Origin: Synechococcus sp. Tobar12-5m-g
GTDB lineage: Bacteria; Cyanobacteriota; Cyanobacteriia; PCC-6307; Cyanobiaceae
Assembly (NCBI RefSeq): GCF_024345415.1
Contig: NZ_JAGQBB010000007.1
Location: 57,572-121,571 of the forward strand
DNA length: 64,000 nt
Direction of reading: 5' to 3'
The translations under genes were made by a program, and so were the position numbers. The notes below the pieces were generated by a model. The model saw only the letters and a program-made list of their open reading frames with translations, ran no database searches and had not been told where the DNA came from. Below are positions 7,589 through 17,829 of this stretch, one piece after another (the stretch's first letter is position 1; each line of letters begins with the position of its first letter).

Positions 7589-9754
7589 GTGGCCACATTC
7601 CTGCTGGAGATTGGCACCGAGGAACTGCCGGCAGAGTTTGTGCGTCTGGCCCTGCCCCAGCTGGAGAAGGCGGTGCGTGGCTCGCTCAGCGCCCAGCGGC
7701 TCCACCATGGGCAGGTGCACGGCTTCGGCACACCACGGCGGCTGGCGGTCACGGTCGAAGCGTTGGCCCAGCGGCAGGACGACCTGCAAGAGGATCGCAA
7801 GGGCCCCCCGGCAGGCCAGGCCTTCGCGGGTGACACCCCCACCCCGTCCGCCCTCGGCTTCGCCCGACGCTGCGGCGTCGAAGCCAGCGCGCTGGAGATC
7901 CGCCAGACCGCGAAGGGTCCGTTCGTCTTCGCCAGGACCCGCCAGGCAGGACTGCCCACCGCCGCGGTTCTGGCCGCCGAGATCCCCGGCTGGCTGAACG
8001 CCCTGCAGGGCAGGCGCTTCATGCGCTGGGGGGAGGGGGAGCAGCGCTTCAGCCGGCCGGTGCGCTGGCTGGTGGCCCTGCTTGATGACCGGGTCATCCC
8101 GGTTGAGCTGCCCGGATGCGACCCGCCGCTGCGCAGCGGCCGGCTCAGCCGCGGCCACCGGCTGGACACCACCGCCGTGTCGATCCGGACGGCGGCGGCC
8201 TACGCCGAGAGCCTCAAGGGGGCGGGGGTTTGGGCGGAGCGCCAGGAGCGCGCCGGCTGGATCCGGGAGCAGGTCGAGCGGGCCGCCACGGCAGCGGGGG
8301 CCCGGCCCGAGCTGCCCGCCGAGCTCTTTGAGGAACTGGTCGACCTGGTGGAGGCGCCCTCCCTGATCCAGGGGCGGGTGGAGGAGCGCTTTCTGGCCTT
8401 GCCGCCGGAAGTGCTCAGCACGGTGATGCGGACCCATCAGCGCTACGTTCCCCTGCTGCGGGCCGAGGCCACCGCCGATCCCCTGGCGCTCGGGGCGGCG
8501 ACCACGATGCTGCCCCTGTTCCTTTGCATCGGCAACGGACGGCCCGAAGCGATCGACACGGTCCGCCGGGGGAATGAACGGGTGCTCAGGGCCCGGCTCG
8601 CCGATGCGGAGTTCTTCCTGGCGGCGGATCGGGCCACCCCCAGCCAGCAGCGGCGGCGACAGCTTGGAAGCATCACCTTCGCCGAAGGGCTGGGCAGCCT
8701 GCGGGACCGGACCGATCGGCTGGAGTGGCTCACCGGCCTGCTCCTGAGCCACCTGCCCTTGCCCGAAACCACGGCAACGGCGGCCCTGCGGGCCGCCCAT
8801 CTCTGCAAGAACGATCTGGTCAGCCAGATGGTGGGCGAGTTCCCCGAACTGCAGGGGGTGATGGGCGCCAAGTACGCCCTGGCGGAGGGGGAGGGCCGGC
8901 CCGTGGCCCTGGCCGTGTTGGAGCACTACCTGCCGCGGGGAGCAGGCGATGCCCTGCCAAGCTCCGAGGCCGGCGCCGTCGTGGCCCTGGCCGAGCGGCT
9001 GGAGTTGCTGCTGAGCATCTATGGCAAGGGGGAGCGACCCAGTGGCTCCTCCGACCCCTACGCCCTGCGACGGGCCGGCAATGGCCTGGTTCAGATCCTC
9101 CTGGAGCGAGGCTGGTCCCTCAAGCTCACCACCGTGCTGGAGCAGGCTGCCGACCACTGGGAGCAGCAGCTCCCCAATCTCCCCATCGAACCGCGGGCCC
9201 TGGCCACGGAGCTGACCGACGTTCTGCGGCTTCGCCTGGTCAGCCTGTTGGAGGAGCAGGGCTTCGACACCGACCTGGTCCAGGCAGTGGCCGGGAGCAC
9301 CATGGCAGCGCAACGCTTGCTGGCCGATCTGGCCGATGCCCGCAGCAGGGTGGAGCTGCTCGCCGACCTGCGGACCCGTGGCGCCCTGGCGCCACTGCAG
9401 GCGGTGGTGCAGCGGGCCGCCCGGCTGGCCGAGAAGGGAAGCCTGGCCAGAACCGTCCTGGGGCCCATGGGGGTGGTGGAGCCGGCTCTGTTCAGCTCCA
9501 GCAGCGAGCACGGCATGCTCGCCGTGCTCGCTGCCCTCGAGCCGATCGCCGCGAGCAGCGAACCCGGCCGCTACCGCGACCTGGCCGCCAGCCTGGCCGG
9601 TGGGGCCGCAGCCCTGGCGGCCTTCTTCGACGGCGCCAGCAGTGTGCTGGTGATGGCCGAGGATCCAGCCATCCGCACAAACCGCCTGAACCTGTTGGGG
9701 GTGCTGCGCAACCAGTCGTTGGTGCTGGCAGATTTCAGCCGACTGGAAGGCTGA
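7589..9754 (+). CDS. glyS: Glycyl-tRNA synthetase beta subunit
   Basis: GlyS is the tRNA-binding subunit of the heterotetrameric alpha2beta2 glycyl-tRNA synthetase; the catalytic alpha subunit (glyQ) is not in the window. At 721 residues it has the usual length. The N-terminus ATFLLEIGTEELPAEFV is diagnostic, and the C-terminal part holds the HD-like and DALR anticodon-binding regions (YALRRAGNGLVQILLE near 490). GTG 7589 is chosen because the conserved N-terminus starts immediately. A TACAGT element near 7560 could be part of its promoter. Confidence 0.95.
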   Translation: MATFLLEIGTEELPAEFVRLALPQLEKAVRGSLSAQRLHHGQVHGFGTPRRLAVTVEALAQRQDDLQEDRKGPPAGQAFAGDTPTPSALGFARRCGVEASALEIRQTAKGPFVFARTRQAGLPTAAVLAAEIPGWLNALQGRRFMRWGEGEQRFSRPVRWLVALLDDRVIPVELPGCDPPLRSGRLSRGHRLDTTAVSIRTAAAYAESLKGAGVWAERQERAGWIREQVERAATAAGARPELPAELFEELVDLVEAPSLIQGRVEERFLALPPEVLSTVMRTHQRYVPLLRAEATADPLALGAATTMLPLFLCIGNGRPEAIDTVRRGNERVLRARLADAEFFLAADRATPSQQRRRQLGSITFAEGLGSLRDRTDRLEWLTGLLLSHLPLPETTATAALRAAHLCKNDLVSQMVGEFPELQGVMGAKYALAEGEGRPVALAVLEHYLPRGAGDALPSSEAGAVVALAERLELLLSIYGKGERPSGSSDPYALRRAGNGLVQILLERGWSLKLTTVLEQAADHWEQQLPNLPIEPRALATELTDVLRLRLVSLLEEQGFDTDLVQAVAGSTMAAQRLLADLADARSRVELLADLRTRGALAPLQAVVQRAARLAEKGSLARTVLGPMGVVEPALFSSSSEHGMLAVLAALEPIAASSEPGRYRDLAASLAGGAAALAAFFDGASSVLVMAEDPAIRTNRLNLLGVLRNQSLVLADFSRLEG

Positions 9755-9760
9755 GCGACC

Positions 9761-11173
9761 TCAGGATTTGCTGGCCAGGGCAGGCTGCCTGGCCCCGCCA
9801 TCCAAGGCCACGGAAGCTGCTGCCGGCTTGGATTCAGCCGCAGGTTCCGAATCAGCGCTGACCACTGGTTCCGCCACGGTGGGATGGAGCCTGGCCAGCC
9901 GACGGGCCTCCATCTCCTCGGGGCTGCGCACGGCACTGGCGACCGGTTGATAACTCTGGGGGGCCAGGGCTTGGCCGCGCAAGATCGAAGCGAACGTGAG
10001 CAGGGTGAGCTTGATCTGCTGCCAGGGATTCATCATCACCACCCTTTTGTACAGGTAGCTGTCAAAGGTGAGGCGCTGCACATCCTTGTCATCGCACATC
10101 TCAACGAAGGCCTCGCGGGCAGCATCGTTGCGATAGAAGATGTTCTGAAGAATCTCCAGCACCTTGTAGGTGGCGCCATACTTGCGATCCCACTTCTTGA
10201 TGTACACCTTGAGATCTTTCTCGGTTGGGATGGTGCGCCCTCCATCACTGGCCGCCACGATCTGTTCGGCACACATCCGCCCACTCTTGGCCGCGAAATA
10301 GATGCCTTCTCCAGAGCTCTTGGTGACATAGCCGGCCGCATCTCCCACCAGGGCCATCCGGCCCACCACCCGGCGAGGGCGGGGATGCTCAGGAATCGGA
10401 TGGGCCTCCACCTTGATCACTTCACCATCGAGCAACCGGGCACTGGCCCGGCTCCGGATACCCTTCTGAAGGCTTTTGATCAGGCTCTGGTTCTGCTGCA
10501 TCGTGCCGGTCCCCACCGCCACATGGTCGTACTTGGGGAACACCCAGCCGTAAAAATCGGGGGACACATCGGTGCCCACATACATCTCGGCGAGATCCTC
10601 GTAGTAGCTCATCTCTTCCTTGGGCAGCCTGATGCGCTCCTGAAAGGCGATCGCCACGTTGTAATCACCGGCATCCATGGCCTTGGCCACCCGGCTGTTG
10701 GCGCCATCGGCGCCCACGATCAGATCCACCTCCAGGGTACGGATCTCACCGGTGGGACCGCCGGCGGAGTAGTCGGCGTATTGCAAGGTGTAGGGCCCCT
10801 GCCGCTTGACCCCCGTGTCGATGCTCTGCACCAGGCCGTTGATCAGTTGAGCGCCCAGGCCGGCTGCCCGGTCGCGCAGGAAGCCATCCATCACCTCACG
10901 ACGGCACATGCCAATGTACTCATTTTCGTCCCCGAGATGAATGTCCACTTCCCGGTTGGAAGGGGAAATCATCTTCATGTTGCGAACTTTCCGGTCGATG
11001 ATCGATGCGGGCAGGTCGAACTCATCGACCATGCAGAGTGGGATGGCCCCGCCGCAGGGCTTGGCGTTATCGAGCTTTCGCTCGAACAGCCAGGTCTGAA
11101 TCCCTGCCTTGGCCAGCACTTCTGCAGCACAGGATCCGCTCGGGCCGCCACCCACCACTGCGACTCGCAACAT
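9761..11173 (-). CDS. chlP: Geranylgeranyl reductase (geranylgeranyl diphosphate/chlorophyll a)
   Basis: ChlP reduces the geranylgeranyl chain to phytyl with NADPH for chlorophyll, phylloquinone and tocopherol. The 470-residue protein begins with an FAD-binding GGGPSGSCAAE motif (residues 8-18), followed by KPCGGAIPLCMVDEFDLP, both typical of ChlP. MALVGDAAGYVTKSSGEGI is the second FAD motif. The C-terminal about 60 residues are an Ala/Pro/Ser-rich tail not needed for the fold. It is convergent with glyS, with 6 bases between the stops. It marks the host as a phototroph. Confidence 0.96.
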   Translation of the reverse strand: MLRVAVVGGGPSGSCAAEVLAKAGIQTWLFERKLDNAKPCGGAIPLCMVDEFDLPASIIDRKVRNMKMISPSNREVDIHLGDENEYIGMCRREVMDGFLRDRAAGLGAQLINGLVQSIDTGVKRQGPYTLQYADYSAGGPTGEIRTLEVDLIVGADGANSRVAKAMDAGDYNVAIAFQERIRLPKEEMSYYEDLAEMYVGTDVSPDFYGWVFPKYDHVAVGTGTMQQNQSLIKSLQKGIRSRASARLLDGEVIKVEAHPIPEHPRPRRVVGRMALVGDAAGYVTKSSGEGIYFAAKSGRMCAEQIVAASDGGRTIPTEKDLKVYIKKWDRKYGATYKVLEILQNIFYRNDAAREAFVEMCDDKDVQRLTFDSYLYKRVVMMNPWQQIKLTLLTFASILRGQALAPQSYQPVASAVRSPEEMEARRLARLHPTVAEPVVSADSEPAAESKPAAASVALDGGARQPALASKS

Positions 11174-11327
11174 CTTGAAACCTGCTCCGCTGGAACGTTC
11201 TTGAGCGCGAAGCTAACACTGCTCATCGGCTCCGCGTTGATCCCGGCGGAACGCACCCCTACGATTGTCTTGAAGCTTGTTGCGAGGGTGCTTGCCCCCA
11301 GGAGTGACGCCCCGTTCGCGCTCCAGG

Positions 11328-12044
11328 GTGTCTCCGAAGGACATCCCCAACGACATTCCGGTGGCCCGCCGCACGGCTCGCCTCCCCGTGGCTCCAGGCC
11401 GTCCGCTTCGCGGCATCCTCCTTGGCGCCCTCGCCCTGACAGCCTTGGCGGCGGCCCTGACCCTGGCTTTCCCCCGGGTCAGAGATCTGCTGAGCCCCGA
11501 CCCCATCGCCGGCCTTGCCGCCCGGCGCGGCGCCGATGGCCGCCTGCTGGGTCACTTCCCCTACCCGGAACTGCATGCGGACAAGCTGGTCACGGTGGCC
11601 CCTGGCCTGCAGGTTCACAGGGATGCAGCCGAACCGCTGCTGGCCATGCAGCGGGAGGCCGCGGCCGCCGGGGTGGATCTGCGCTTCCTCAGCGGCTTCC
11701 GCAGCGTCGCCCTGCAGAAGCAGCTCTTCTTCGATGTCAAGTCGGAGCGCAACCAGAGCGCCGCCGAGCGGGCCAAGGTGAGCGCCCCGCCTGGCTTTTC
11801 GGAGCACAGCACGGGATTGGCCCTCGACCTCGGCGACGGCAGCCGCCCCGGCACGAACCTGAAGCAAGCCTTCGAGGACACCCCCGCGTTCACCTGGCTG
11901 GAGCGCAATGCCAACCGCCACCACTTCAGGCTTTCGTTTCCGAAGGGCAACCGCCAGGGGGTCAGCTACGAACCCTGGCATTGGCGCTTCGAAGGATCAG
12001 CCGAGGCCCTCGAGCTGTTCGAAACGGCCCGGAGAGGGGGCTGA
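11328..12044 (+). CDS. D-alanyl-D-alanine carboxypeptidase, VanY/DacB-like (peptidase M15B)
   Basis: A zinc D,D-carboxypeptidase that trims the terminal D-Ala of peptidoglycan stem peptides in the periplasm. It has an N-terminal signal-anchor (about residues 25-45) and the M15B motifs: SGFRS, HSTGLALDLGD (zinc His and Asp) and EPWHWRFEG (catalytic Glu and zinc His). The start is uncertain: GTG 11328 gives 238 residues, GTG 11361 and TTG 11277 are also in frame, and no ATG is available. It is divergent from chlP. Confidence 0.87.
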   Translation: MSPKDIPNDIPVARRTARLPVAPGRPLRGILLGALALTALAAALTLAFPRVRDLLSPDPIAGLAARRGADGRLLGHFPYPELHADKLVTVAPGLQVHRDAAEPLLAMQREAAAAGVDLRFLSGFRSVALQKQLFFDVKSERNQSAAERAKVSAPPGFSEHSTGLALDLGDGSRPGTNLKQAFEDTPAFTWLERNANRHHFRLSFPKGNRQGVSYEPWHWRFEGSAEALELFETARRGG

Positions 12045-12074
12045 GATAAGGTGATCGATTGATTCTGCCGCTGC

Positions 12075-13883
12075 ATGAGCGCCCCATCCCAGCGCGCCCC
12101 GATACGGAACATCGCGATCATCGCCCACGTTGATCACGGCAAGACCACCTTGGTGGATGCCCTTTTGCAGCAGTCGGGCATTTTCCGTGATGGAGAGGCC
12201 GTTCCCACCTGTGTGATGGACTCCAACGACCTGGAGCGGGAGCGGGGCATCACAATTCTCTCCAAGAACACCGCCGTCACCTACGCGGGCACACGAATCA
12301 ACATCGTCGACACCCCGGGCCACTCCGATTTCGGTGGAGAAGTGGAGCGAGTGCTGGGCATGGTCGACGGTGCCCTGTTGATCGTGGATGCCAACGAGGG
12401 GCCGATGCCCCAGACCCGCTTCGTGCTCCGCAAGGCCCTGGAGCAGGGTCTGCGGCCGATCGTGTTCATCAACAAGATCGACCGGGCCCGGGTGGACCCC
12501 GAGCAGGCCGTCGACAAGGTGCTCGATCTCTTCCTGGAGCTCGGCGCCGACGATGACCAGTGTGATTTCCCCTACCTGTTCGGCAGCGGCATGGGAGGTT
12601 TCGCCAAGCCGGACATGGCCACCGACAGCGACACCATGAAGCCGCTGTTCGACGCGATCCTGCGCCATGTGCCGCCTCCGGTCGGCGATGTGGACAAGCC
12701 CCTGCAGCTCCAGGTCACCACCCTCGACTATTCCGATTTTCTGGGCCGGATCGTGATCGGTCGTGTCCACAACGGCACCATCAAGGCCGGCCAGACCGCC
12801 GCCCTGATCCGCGACGACGGCAGCATCAAGCGCAGCCGGATCAGCAAGTTGTTGGGCTTTGAGGGCCTCTCCCGGGTGGAGATCGCTGAAGCCCACGCCG
12901 GGGATCTGGTGGCCGTAGCCGGTTTCGACGAGGTCAACATCGGTGAAACGATCGCCTGTCCGGAGCATCCCGAGGCCCTGCCGCTGATCCGGGTTGACGA
13001 GCCAACCCTGCAGATGACGTTCGTCATCAACGATTCGCCATTCGCCGGCAAGGAAGGCAAATTCGTGACCAGCCGCCAGTTGCGCGACCGGCTCCAGAAA
13101 GAGCTGCTCACCAATGTGGCCCTGCGGGTCGAAGACACCGATTCCCCCGATCGCTTCGCCGTCAGCGGCCGCGGCGAACTCCACCTCGGAATCCTGATCG
13201 AAACGATGCGGCGGGAGGGCTACGAGTTTCAGGTCACCCAGCCCCAGGTGATCTTCCGCACCATCGACGGGACCCCCTGCGAACCGGTCGAGACCCTGGT
13301 GATGGACGTGCCGGAAGAAGCCGTTGGCAACTGCATCGAAAAGCTCGGCATGCGCAAGGGCGAGATGCAGAACATGGAAACCGGCAGCGATGGCCGCACC
13401 CAGCTGGAGTTCGTGGTGCCGGCCCGGGGCCTGATCGGCTTCCGCGGTGAATTCGTGCGGGCCACCCGTGGAGAAGGGATCATGAGCCACTCCTTCTTCG
13501 AGTACCGCCCGATGCAAGGGGATTTCGAAGCCCGGCGCAACGGCGTGCTGATCTCCTTCGAGGAAGGAACCGCCACCTTCTATGCCCTGAAAGGCGCTGA
13601 AGACCGCGGTCAGTTCTTCATCACCCCCGGCACAAAGGTCTACAAGGGGATGATCGTCGGCGAACACAACCGTCCCCCCGATCTGGAACTGAACGTCTGC
13701 AAGGCCAAGCAGGTCACCAACATCCGCTCGGCCGGTGCAGAGGTGCTCGACACGCTCCAATCCCCGATCCAGATGACCCTGGAGCGTGCCCTGGAGTACA
13801 TCGGTCCCGACGAGATGCTGGAGGTCACCCCTGAGTCGATCCGCCTGCGCAAGCTGGCGATGAAGAAGCCCGCCAAGCGATGA
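12075..13883 (+). CDS. typA: Ribosome-associated GTPase TypA/BipA
   Basis: A translational GTPase that binds the ribosome and assists 50S assembly and stress adaptation. Of its 602 residues, the N-terminal G domain has [10 protein letters not shown] (G1), [14 protein letters not shown] (G3) and [11 protein letters not shown] (G4). The elongation-factor-like beta-barrel and the BipA-specific C-terminal domain (GLIGFRGEF, and [14 protein letters not shown] at the end) follow. The stop overlaps the next gene's ATG by 4 bases (ATGA), giving a two-gene unit. Confidence 0.97.
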   Translation: MSAPSQRAPIRNIAIIAHVDHGKTTLVDALLQQSGIFRDGEAVPTCVMDSNDLERERGITILSKNTAVTYAGTRINIVDTPGHSDFGGEVERVLGMVDGALLIVDANEGPMPQTRFVLRKALEQGLRPIVFINKIDRARVDPEQAVDKVLDLFLELGADDDQCDFPYLFGSGMGGFAKPDMATDSDTMKPLFDAILRHVPPPVGDVDKPLQLQVTTLDYSDFLGRIVIGRVHNGTIKAGQTAALIRDDGSIKRSRISKLLGFEGLSRVEIAEAHAGDLVAVAGFDEVNIGETIACPEHPEALPLIRVDEPTLQMTFVINDSPFAGKEGKFVTSRQLRDRLQKELLTNVALRVEDTDSPDRFAVSGRGELHLGILIETMRREGYEFQVTQPQVIFRTIDGTPCEPVETLVMDVPEEAVGNCIEKLGMRKGEMQNMETGSDGRTQLEFVVPARGLIGFRGEFVRATRGEGIMSHSFFEYRPMQGDFEARRNGVLISFEEGTATFYALKGAEDRGQFFITPGTKVYKGMIVGEHNRPPDLELNVCKAKQVTNIRSAGAEVLDTLQSPIQMTLERALEYIGPDEMLEVTPESIRLRKLAMKKPAKR

Positions 13884-14308
13884 CGGGGCGAGGGCTGGAC
13901 GCCGTCTCGGGGGAGCCTTCGCCACCCCTTCCGGCTGTCGATCTACGTGTCGATCTGGCCCTCGATCCCCGCTTCATCGCCGCCGTTGCCCTCTTCAACG
14001 CCGCCGCCTGGTATCCCTGCCACGACGGCTTCGAGGAGCTCTGGCAGGAAAACCTCGGCCCCGATCGGGTGGTGCTCCAGGCCCTGCTCCAGATCGCCGT
14101 GGCCCATCTCCATCTGGAGCGCGGCAACGCCCATGGAGCCACGGTGCTGCTGGGCGAAGGGCTGGGACGGCTGGCCCCGTTTCCAGACAGCACCCTGGGC
14201 CTGGATCTCGGCCCCCTGCGCGCCCAGGTCAACGCCCGTCTGCGCTGCCTGCAGCAGAACGGAGACCCCAGTGGGCTGCCCCTGCCGGCTCTGTCGTTGG
14301 TCCGCTGA
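13880..14308 (+). CDS. DUF309 family protein
   Basis: A 142-residue helical protein with the DUF309 hallmark FNAAAWYPCHDGFEELWQ, in which the H-x3-E pair is conserved, followed by a Gln/His helix (LLQIAVAHLHLERGN). The family is widespread in cyanobacteria and plants without an assigned function; the His/Glu pattern may bind metal. It overlaps typA by 4 bases, so it is translationally coupled to that GTPase. Confidence 0.85.
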   Translation: MTGRGLDAVSGEPSPPLPAVDLRVDLALDPRFIAAVALFNAAAWYPCHDGFEELWQENLGPDRVVLQALLQIAVAHLHLERGNAHGATVLLGEGLGRLAPFPDSTLGLDLGPLRAQVNARLRCLQQNGDPSGLPLPALSLVR

Positions 14309-14429
14309 GCCCCTGGATTGCGCATGAGGCCACTCGGTAGATTTCCCGTTCAAGGATGAGTTGGCCAGGACAGTTCACGCCACGCCTTCCCGATCACCTG
14401 CCCGCCTTCCAGATCACCGTGCCCGATTG

Positions 14430-14918
14430 ATGCGCGACCCCCTAAGGAGCGACCCAGCCCTGAAGCGTCATTGGCCGTTCGCCCTTCTCCTGATCGTTTC
14501 GATGCTCCCCGTCCTGGCGGCCCGGGCCGAAGGCCCGACGGCCACACCGGGGCTGGAGCCAGCGGCTACCCCAGCCCCAGGCCCCACCGGGCTGGTCACC
14601 ATCGAGTCCGACAGCCAGAAGGCCGACAACGCCACCGGGATCATCACGGCCATCGGCAACGTCCGCATCCTGTATCCCGATCGGCGCCTGGTGGCCACCT
14701 CGCGCCAGGCGCAGTATTTCACCAAGGAGGGACGCATCGTGCTCACCGGCGAGGTGGATGTGGTCCAGGAAGGCGGCAACCTGCTGCGGGCCGAGCGGGT
14801 CGTGTACCTGGTGGACAGCGAGCGCGTCCTGGCTGAGCCTGCCAGCGGCCAGCAGGTCTTCAGCCAACTGCGTCTTCAGGAGTCCCCGGTCACCCCAGCA
14901 GCCGCGAAGCCCCAATGA
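14430..14918 (+). CDS. LptA/OstA-like periplasmic LPS-transport protein
   Basis: About 162 residues. A signal peptide covers residues 10-32 and ends near AARAEG. A Pro/Ala linker and then an OstA/LptA beta-jellyroll follow (VTIESDSQKADNATGIITA, YFTKEGRIVLTGEVDVVQEG). LptA bridges the periplasm between the inner-membrane Lpt complex and the outer-membrane LptD. ATG 14430 is preferred over upstream TTG/GTG codons because the signal sequence then sits correctly. It is followed directly by lptB (4-base ATGA overlap) and lptF/G, which supports the role. Confidence 0.88.
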   Translation: MRDPLRSDPALKRHWPFALLLIVSMLPVLAARAEGPTATPGLEPAATPAPGPTGLVTIESDSQKADNATGIITAIGNVRILYPDRRLVATSRQAQYFTKEGRIVLTGEVDVVQEGGNLLRAERVVYLVDSERVLAEPASGQQVFSQLRLQESPVTPAAAKPQ

Positions 14919-15643
14919 GCCTCAACCTTGAGGAGGTGACCCTCAGCCTGGGTGGCCGCCCACTGGTCAAGGGGGTCAGCCTGGAGCTCCATCCCGGCGA
15001 AGTGGTGGGGTTGCTGGGGCCTAACGGTGCCGGGAAGACCACCACCTTCAACCTGGTCACCGGAAGGCTGAAGCCAGACCGGGGCCGCGTGCTGCTTGAT
15101 GGCAGGAAGGTGGAGCGATTGGCCATGCCCCAACGGGCCCGGCTTGGCATCGGCTACCTGCCCCAGGAACCCAGTGTGTTCCGTCAGCTCACGGTCCGCC
15201 AGAACCTGCAGCTTGCCCTTCAGGAAAGTGGCACTCCAGTGGGGCTGCGGCGCCATCGTCTTGAGCAGTTGATCGAGGAGTTTCACCTCAGCCGCTTCCA
15301 GCACCGCCTGGGGTTTCAGCTCTCAGGGGGTGAACGGCGGCGCTGTGAAGTGGCCCGGGCCCTGGCGGTCGGCCCTGAGGGGCCGCGCTACCTCCTGCTG
15401 GATGAACCCTTTGCCGGGGTGGACCCCTTGGCGGTGGCCGACCTGCAGGGCTTGATCGGCACCCTCAAGGAGCGCGCAATGGGCCTGCTGATCACCGATC
15501 ACAACGTGCGCGAAACCCTTGCCATCACCGACAGGGCGTACATCCTCACCGAAGGAAGCATCCTGGCCTCCGGCCGCTCGAAGGTGGTGGCGGAGGATCC
15601 GCTGGTCCGGCGTCACTACCTGGGGGAAGCGTTTCAGTTATGA
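14915..15643 (+). CDS. lptB: LPS export ABC transporter ATP-binding protein
   Basis: LptB powers extraction of lipopolysaccharide from the inner membrane. The 242-residue ATPase has Walker A GPNGAGKTT (about 33-41), signature LSGGERRR, Walker B YLLLDEPFAGVDP and the switch His in LLITDHNVRETL. Its length and the C-terminal DPLVRRHYLGEAF are typical of LptB. Start and stop codons overlap both neighbours by 4 bases, giving a tight lptA-like/lptB/lptF-G operon. Confidence 0.96.
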   Translation: MSLNLEEVTLSLGGRPLVKGVSLELHPGEVVGLLGPNGAGKTTTFNLVTGRLKPDRGRVLLDGRKVERLAMPQRARLGIGYLPQEPSVFRQLTVRQNLQLALQESGTPVGLRRHRLEQLIEEFHLSRFQHRLGFQLSGGERRRCEVARALAVGPEGPRYLLLDEPFAGVDPLAVADLQGLIGTLKERAMGLLITDHNVRETLAITDRAYILTEGSILASGRSKVVAEDPLVRRHYLGEAFQL

Positions 15644-16860
15644 GCCACGCCCAAGAAATGAACCGATCCCTGGGCCGACCCAGCCAGACCTGGCAGCGGT
15701 TGCCGCTGAAGCTGCGGGGCCTTCATCAGGTCCCCCTGATCGATCGCTGGTTGATCGGCGAGCTGGTGCCCCCCCTGCTGTTCGGCATCGCTGCCTTCAC
15801 CGCCGTCTCGCTTTCGGTGGGGGTGGTGTTCGAGCTGGTGCGGCGGGTGACGGAATCGGGGCTACCGCTCGGCGCCGCTCTGCAGGTGCTGGGCCTGCGC
15901 CTGCCGGGATTCCTGGTGCTCTCCTTTCCGATGGCCACCTTGATGGCCACCCTGCTGGCCTACAGCAGCCTGTCGAGCAACAGCGAACTGACCGCCCTGC
16001 GCAGCCTGGGGGTGAGCACCTGGCGGATGGTCTTGCCAGCCCTGCTGGTGGCGGTGCTGATCAGCCTGGTCACCTTCCTGTTCAACGACCTGATCGTGCC
16101 GAGGGCCAACCTGCAGGCCAACGACAGCCTCAACCAGGCCCTTGGCAAGGCCATTACCTCCGAAAATGGAAAGAACATCATCTATTCCCGCTTCAGCCGC
16201 CGTCCCAACGCGAAGGCGGACTCCGGGAGCGAAAACTACCTGTCCCAGCTCTTCTACGCCGGTCAGTTCAAGGACGGGGAAATGCGCGAGGTCACGGTGC
16301 TGGACTTCACCCGTGACAACAAGACCCAGATCCTCAGTGCCGATCGGGCGATCTGGAGCCCAGCCGAGGGGATGTGGGAGTTCCGGGACGGCAAGGTGGT
16401 GTTGATCGACAAGACAGACGCCACCACCACCTCCGCCCGCTTCAGCCGTTACCTCTACCCGCTCGATCAGGGCCCCCTGAAGCTGGCGGCCCTGCCCAAG
16501 GACGCCGCCACCATGTCGGTGTCCGAGGCGATCAGCGCCGAGAAACTGCTGCGGGAGGCCGGAGACCAGAAAGAAGCCCGGCGCATGCGGGTGAGGATTC
16601 AGGAGAAGTTCGCCTTCCCGGCCATCTGCCTGGTGTTCGGCCTGATCGGCAGCAGCCTGGGGGTGAGGCCGGATGCCCGCACGAGCCGCAGCCAGGGCTT
16701 CGGCATCAGCGTGCTGCTGATCTTTTCCTATTACCTGATGTCGTTCATCTTCAGTTCGTTGGGGGTGAAAGGGACGCTCTCCCCCTTTCTTGCCGCCTGG
16801 GGGCCGGTCCTGATCGGCCTGGTCACGGGTCTGCTGATGCTGCGCCAGGCCAGTCGTTGA
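15640..16860 (+). CDS. LptF/LptG family permease (YjgP/YjgQ)
   Basis: The membrane half of the LptB2FG extractor. The 406-residue protein has three N-terminal TM helices, a periplasmic beta-jellyroll (about residues 140-280) and three C-terminal TM helices. LIDRWLIGELVPPLLFGIAA at the N-terminus matches the family. Cyanobacteria often have a single such permease that would act as a homodimer; only one is in this window. It overlaps lptB by 4 bases. I cannot assign F versus G. Confidence 0.92.
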   Translation: MSHAQEMNRSLGRPSQTWQRLPLKLRGLHQVPLIDRWLIGELVPPLLFGIAAFTAVSLSVGVVFELVRRVTESGLPLGAALQVLGLRLPGFLVLSFPMATLMATLLAYSSLSSNSELTALRSLGVSTWRMVLPALLVAVLISLVTFLFNDLIVPRANLQANDSLNQALGKAITSENGKNIIYSRFSRRPNAKADSGSENYLSQLFYAGQFKDGEMREVTVLDFTRDNKTQILSADRAIWSPAEGMWEFRDGKVVLIDKTDATTTSARFSRYLYPLDQGPLKLAALPKDAATMSVSEAISAEKLLREAGDQKEARRMRVRIQEKFAFPAICLVFGLIGSSLGVRPDARTSRSQGFGISVLLIFSYYLMSFIFSSLGVKGTLSPFLAAWGPVLIGLVTGLLMLRQASR

Positions 16861-16908
16861 GGCTGGGTCTCCAGGCAGACTGGCCCTAACTTTTCTTCCC
16901 CTTTTCCC

Positions 16909-17829
16909 GTGCTGGCTGCCTTGAACGATCCCGTTCTCGCCCTGGGCCTCCTGGCCTTCGGTTTCTTGCTGCTTGCCCTGCCCCTGGCCTTCTGGAGCGT
17001 CAGCGCCGCCAGCAGCAACACCGTCGTCCGGGTGCTGGTGGCGGCCGCGAACCTGAGTCTCACCGCCCAGCTGACCCTGCGTTGGTGGGAATCGGGTCAT
17101 TTCCCGATCAGCAACCTTTACGAATCCCTGTGCTTCCTGGCCTGGGCCTGCAGCCTCACCCAGCTGCTGGTGGAGAGGTCCTGGCCTTCCCCCCTTGTCC
17201 CGGCCTCCACCACCCCGATCGCCCTGGGCTGTCTGGCCTTCGCCAGTTTCGCCCTGCCGGATCGTCTGCAGCAGGCCGCTCCCCTGGTGCCGGCCCTGCG
17301 CTCCAGCTGGCTGGTGATGCACGTCAGCGTGATCATGATGAGCTATGCAGCCCTGCTGGTGGGCTCCCTGCTCTCCCTGGCGGTGCTGTTCACCCAACGG
17401 GACCAGGCCCTGGAACTGCGCAGCAGCTCGATCGGCAGTGGCGGCTTCCGTCAGGCCAAGCTGGTTACCGCTGACAGCAATCTCCAGCTCAGCAGCATCA
17501 CGATCGGCATCAACGAGCAACTCGACAGCCTCAGCTACCGCACGATCACCGTCGGCTTCCTGCTGCTGTCGGTGGGGCTGGTGAGCGGGGCGGTCTGGGC
17601 CAACGAAGCCTGGGGCAGCTGGTGGAGCTGGGATCCGAAGGAAACCTGGGCATTGATCTGCTGGCTCGTCTATGCGGCCTACCTGCACACCCGCCTGAGC
17701 CGTGGTTGGCAAGGACGCCGTCCGGCCCTGGTGGCGGTGGCCGGCCTGGTGGTGATCTGCGTCTGCTACATCGGCGTGAACCTGCTGGGCATCGGCCTGC
17801 ACAGCTACGGCTGGTTCCTCGGTGACTGA
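16909..17829 (+). CDS. ccsA: System II cytochrome c biogenesis protein CcsA (heme handling)
   Basis: CcsA (also called ResC; plastid ycf5) works with Ccs1 to export and attach heme to apocytochromes c on the lumenal side of thylakoids. The 306-residue polytopic protein has about 8 TM segments. The tryptophan-rich heme motif [16 protein letters not shown] lies near residues 240-255, with conserved flanking His in VMHVSVIMM and GLHSYGW. GTG 16909 is the start. The 3' end overlaps the next gene by 8 bases. Confidence 0.94.
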   Translation: MLAALNDPVLALGLLAFGFLLLALPLAFWSVSAASSNTVVRVLVAAANLSLTAQLTLRWWESGHFPISNLYESLCFLAWACSLTQLLVERSWPSPLVPASTTPIALGCLAFASFALPDRLQQAAPLVPALRSSWLVMHVSVIMMSYAALLVGSLLSLAVLFTQRDQALELRSSSIGSGGFRQAKLVTADSNLQLSSITIGINEQLDSLSYRTITVGFLLLSVGLVSGAVWANEAWGSWWSWDPKETWALICWLVYAAYLHTRLSRGWQGRRPALVAVAGLVVICVCYIGVNLLGIGLHSYGWFLGD

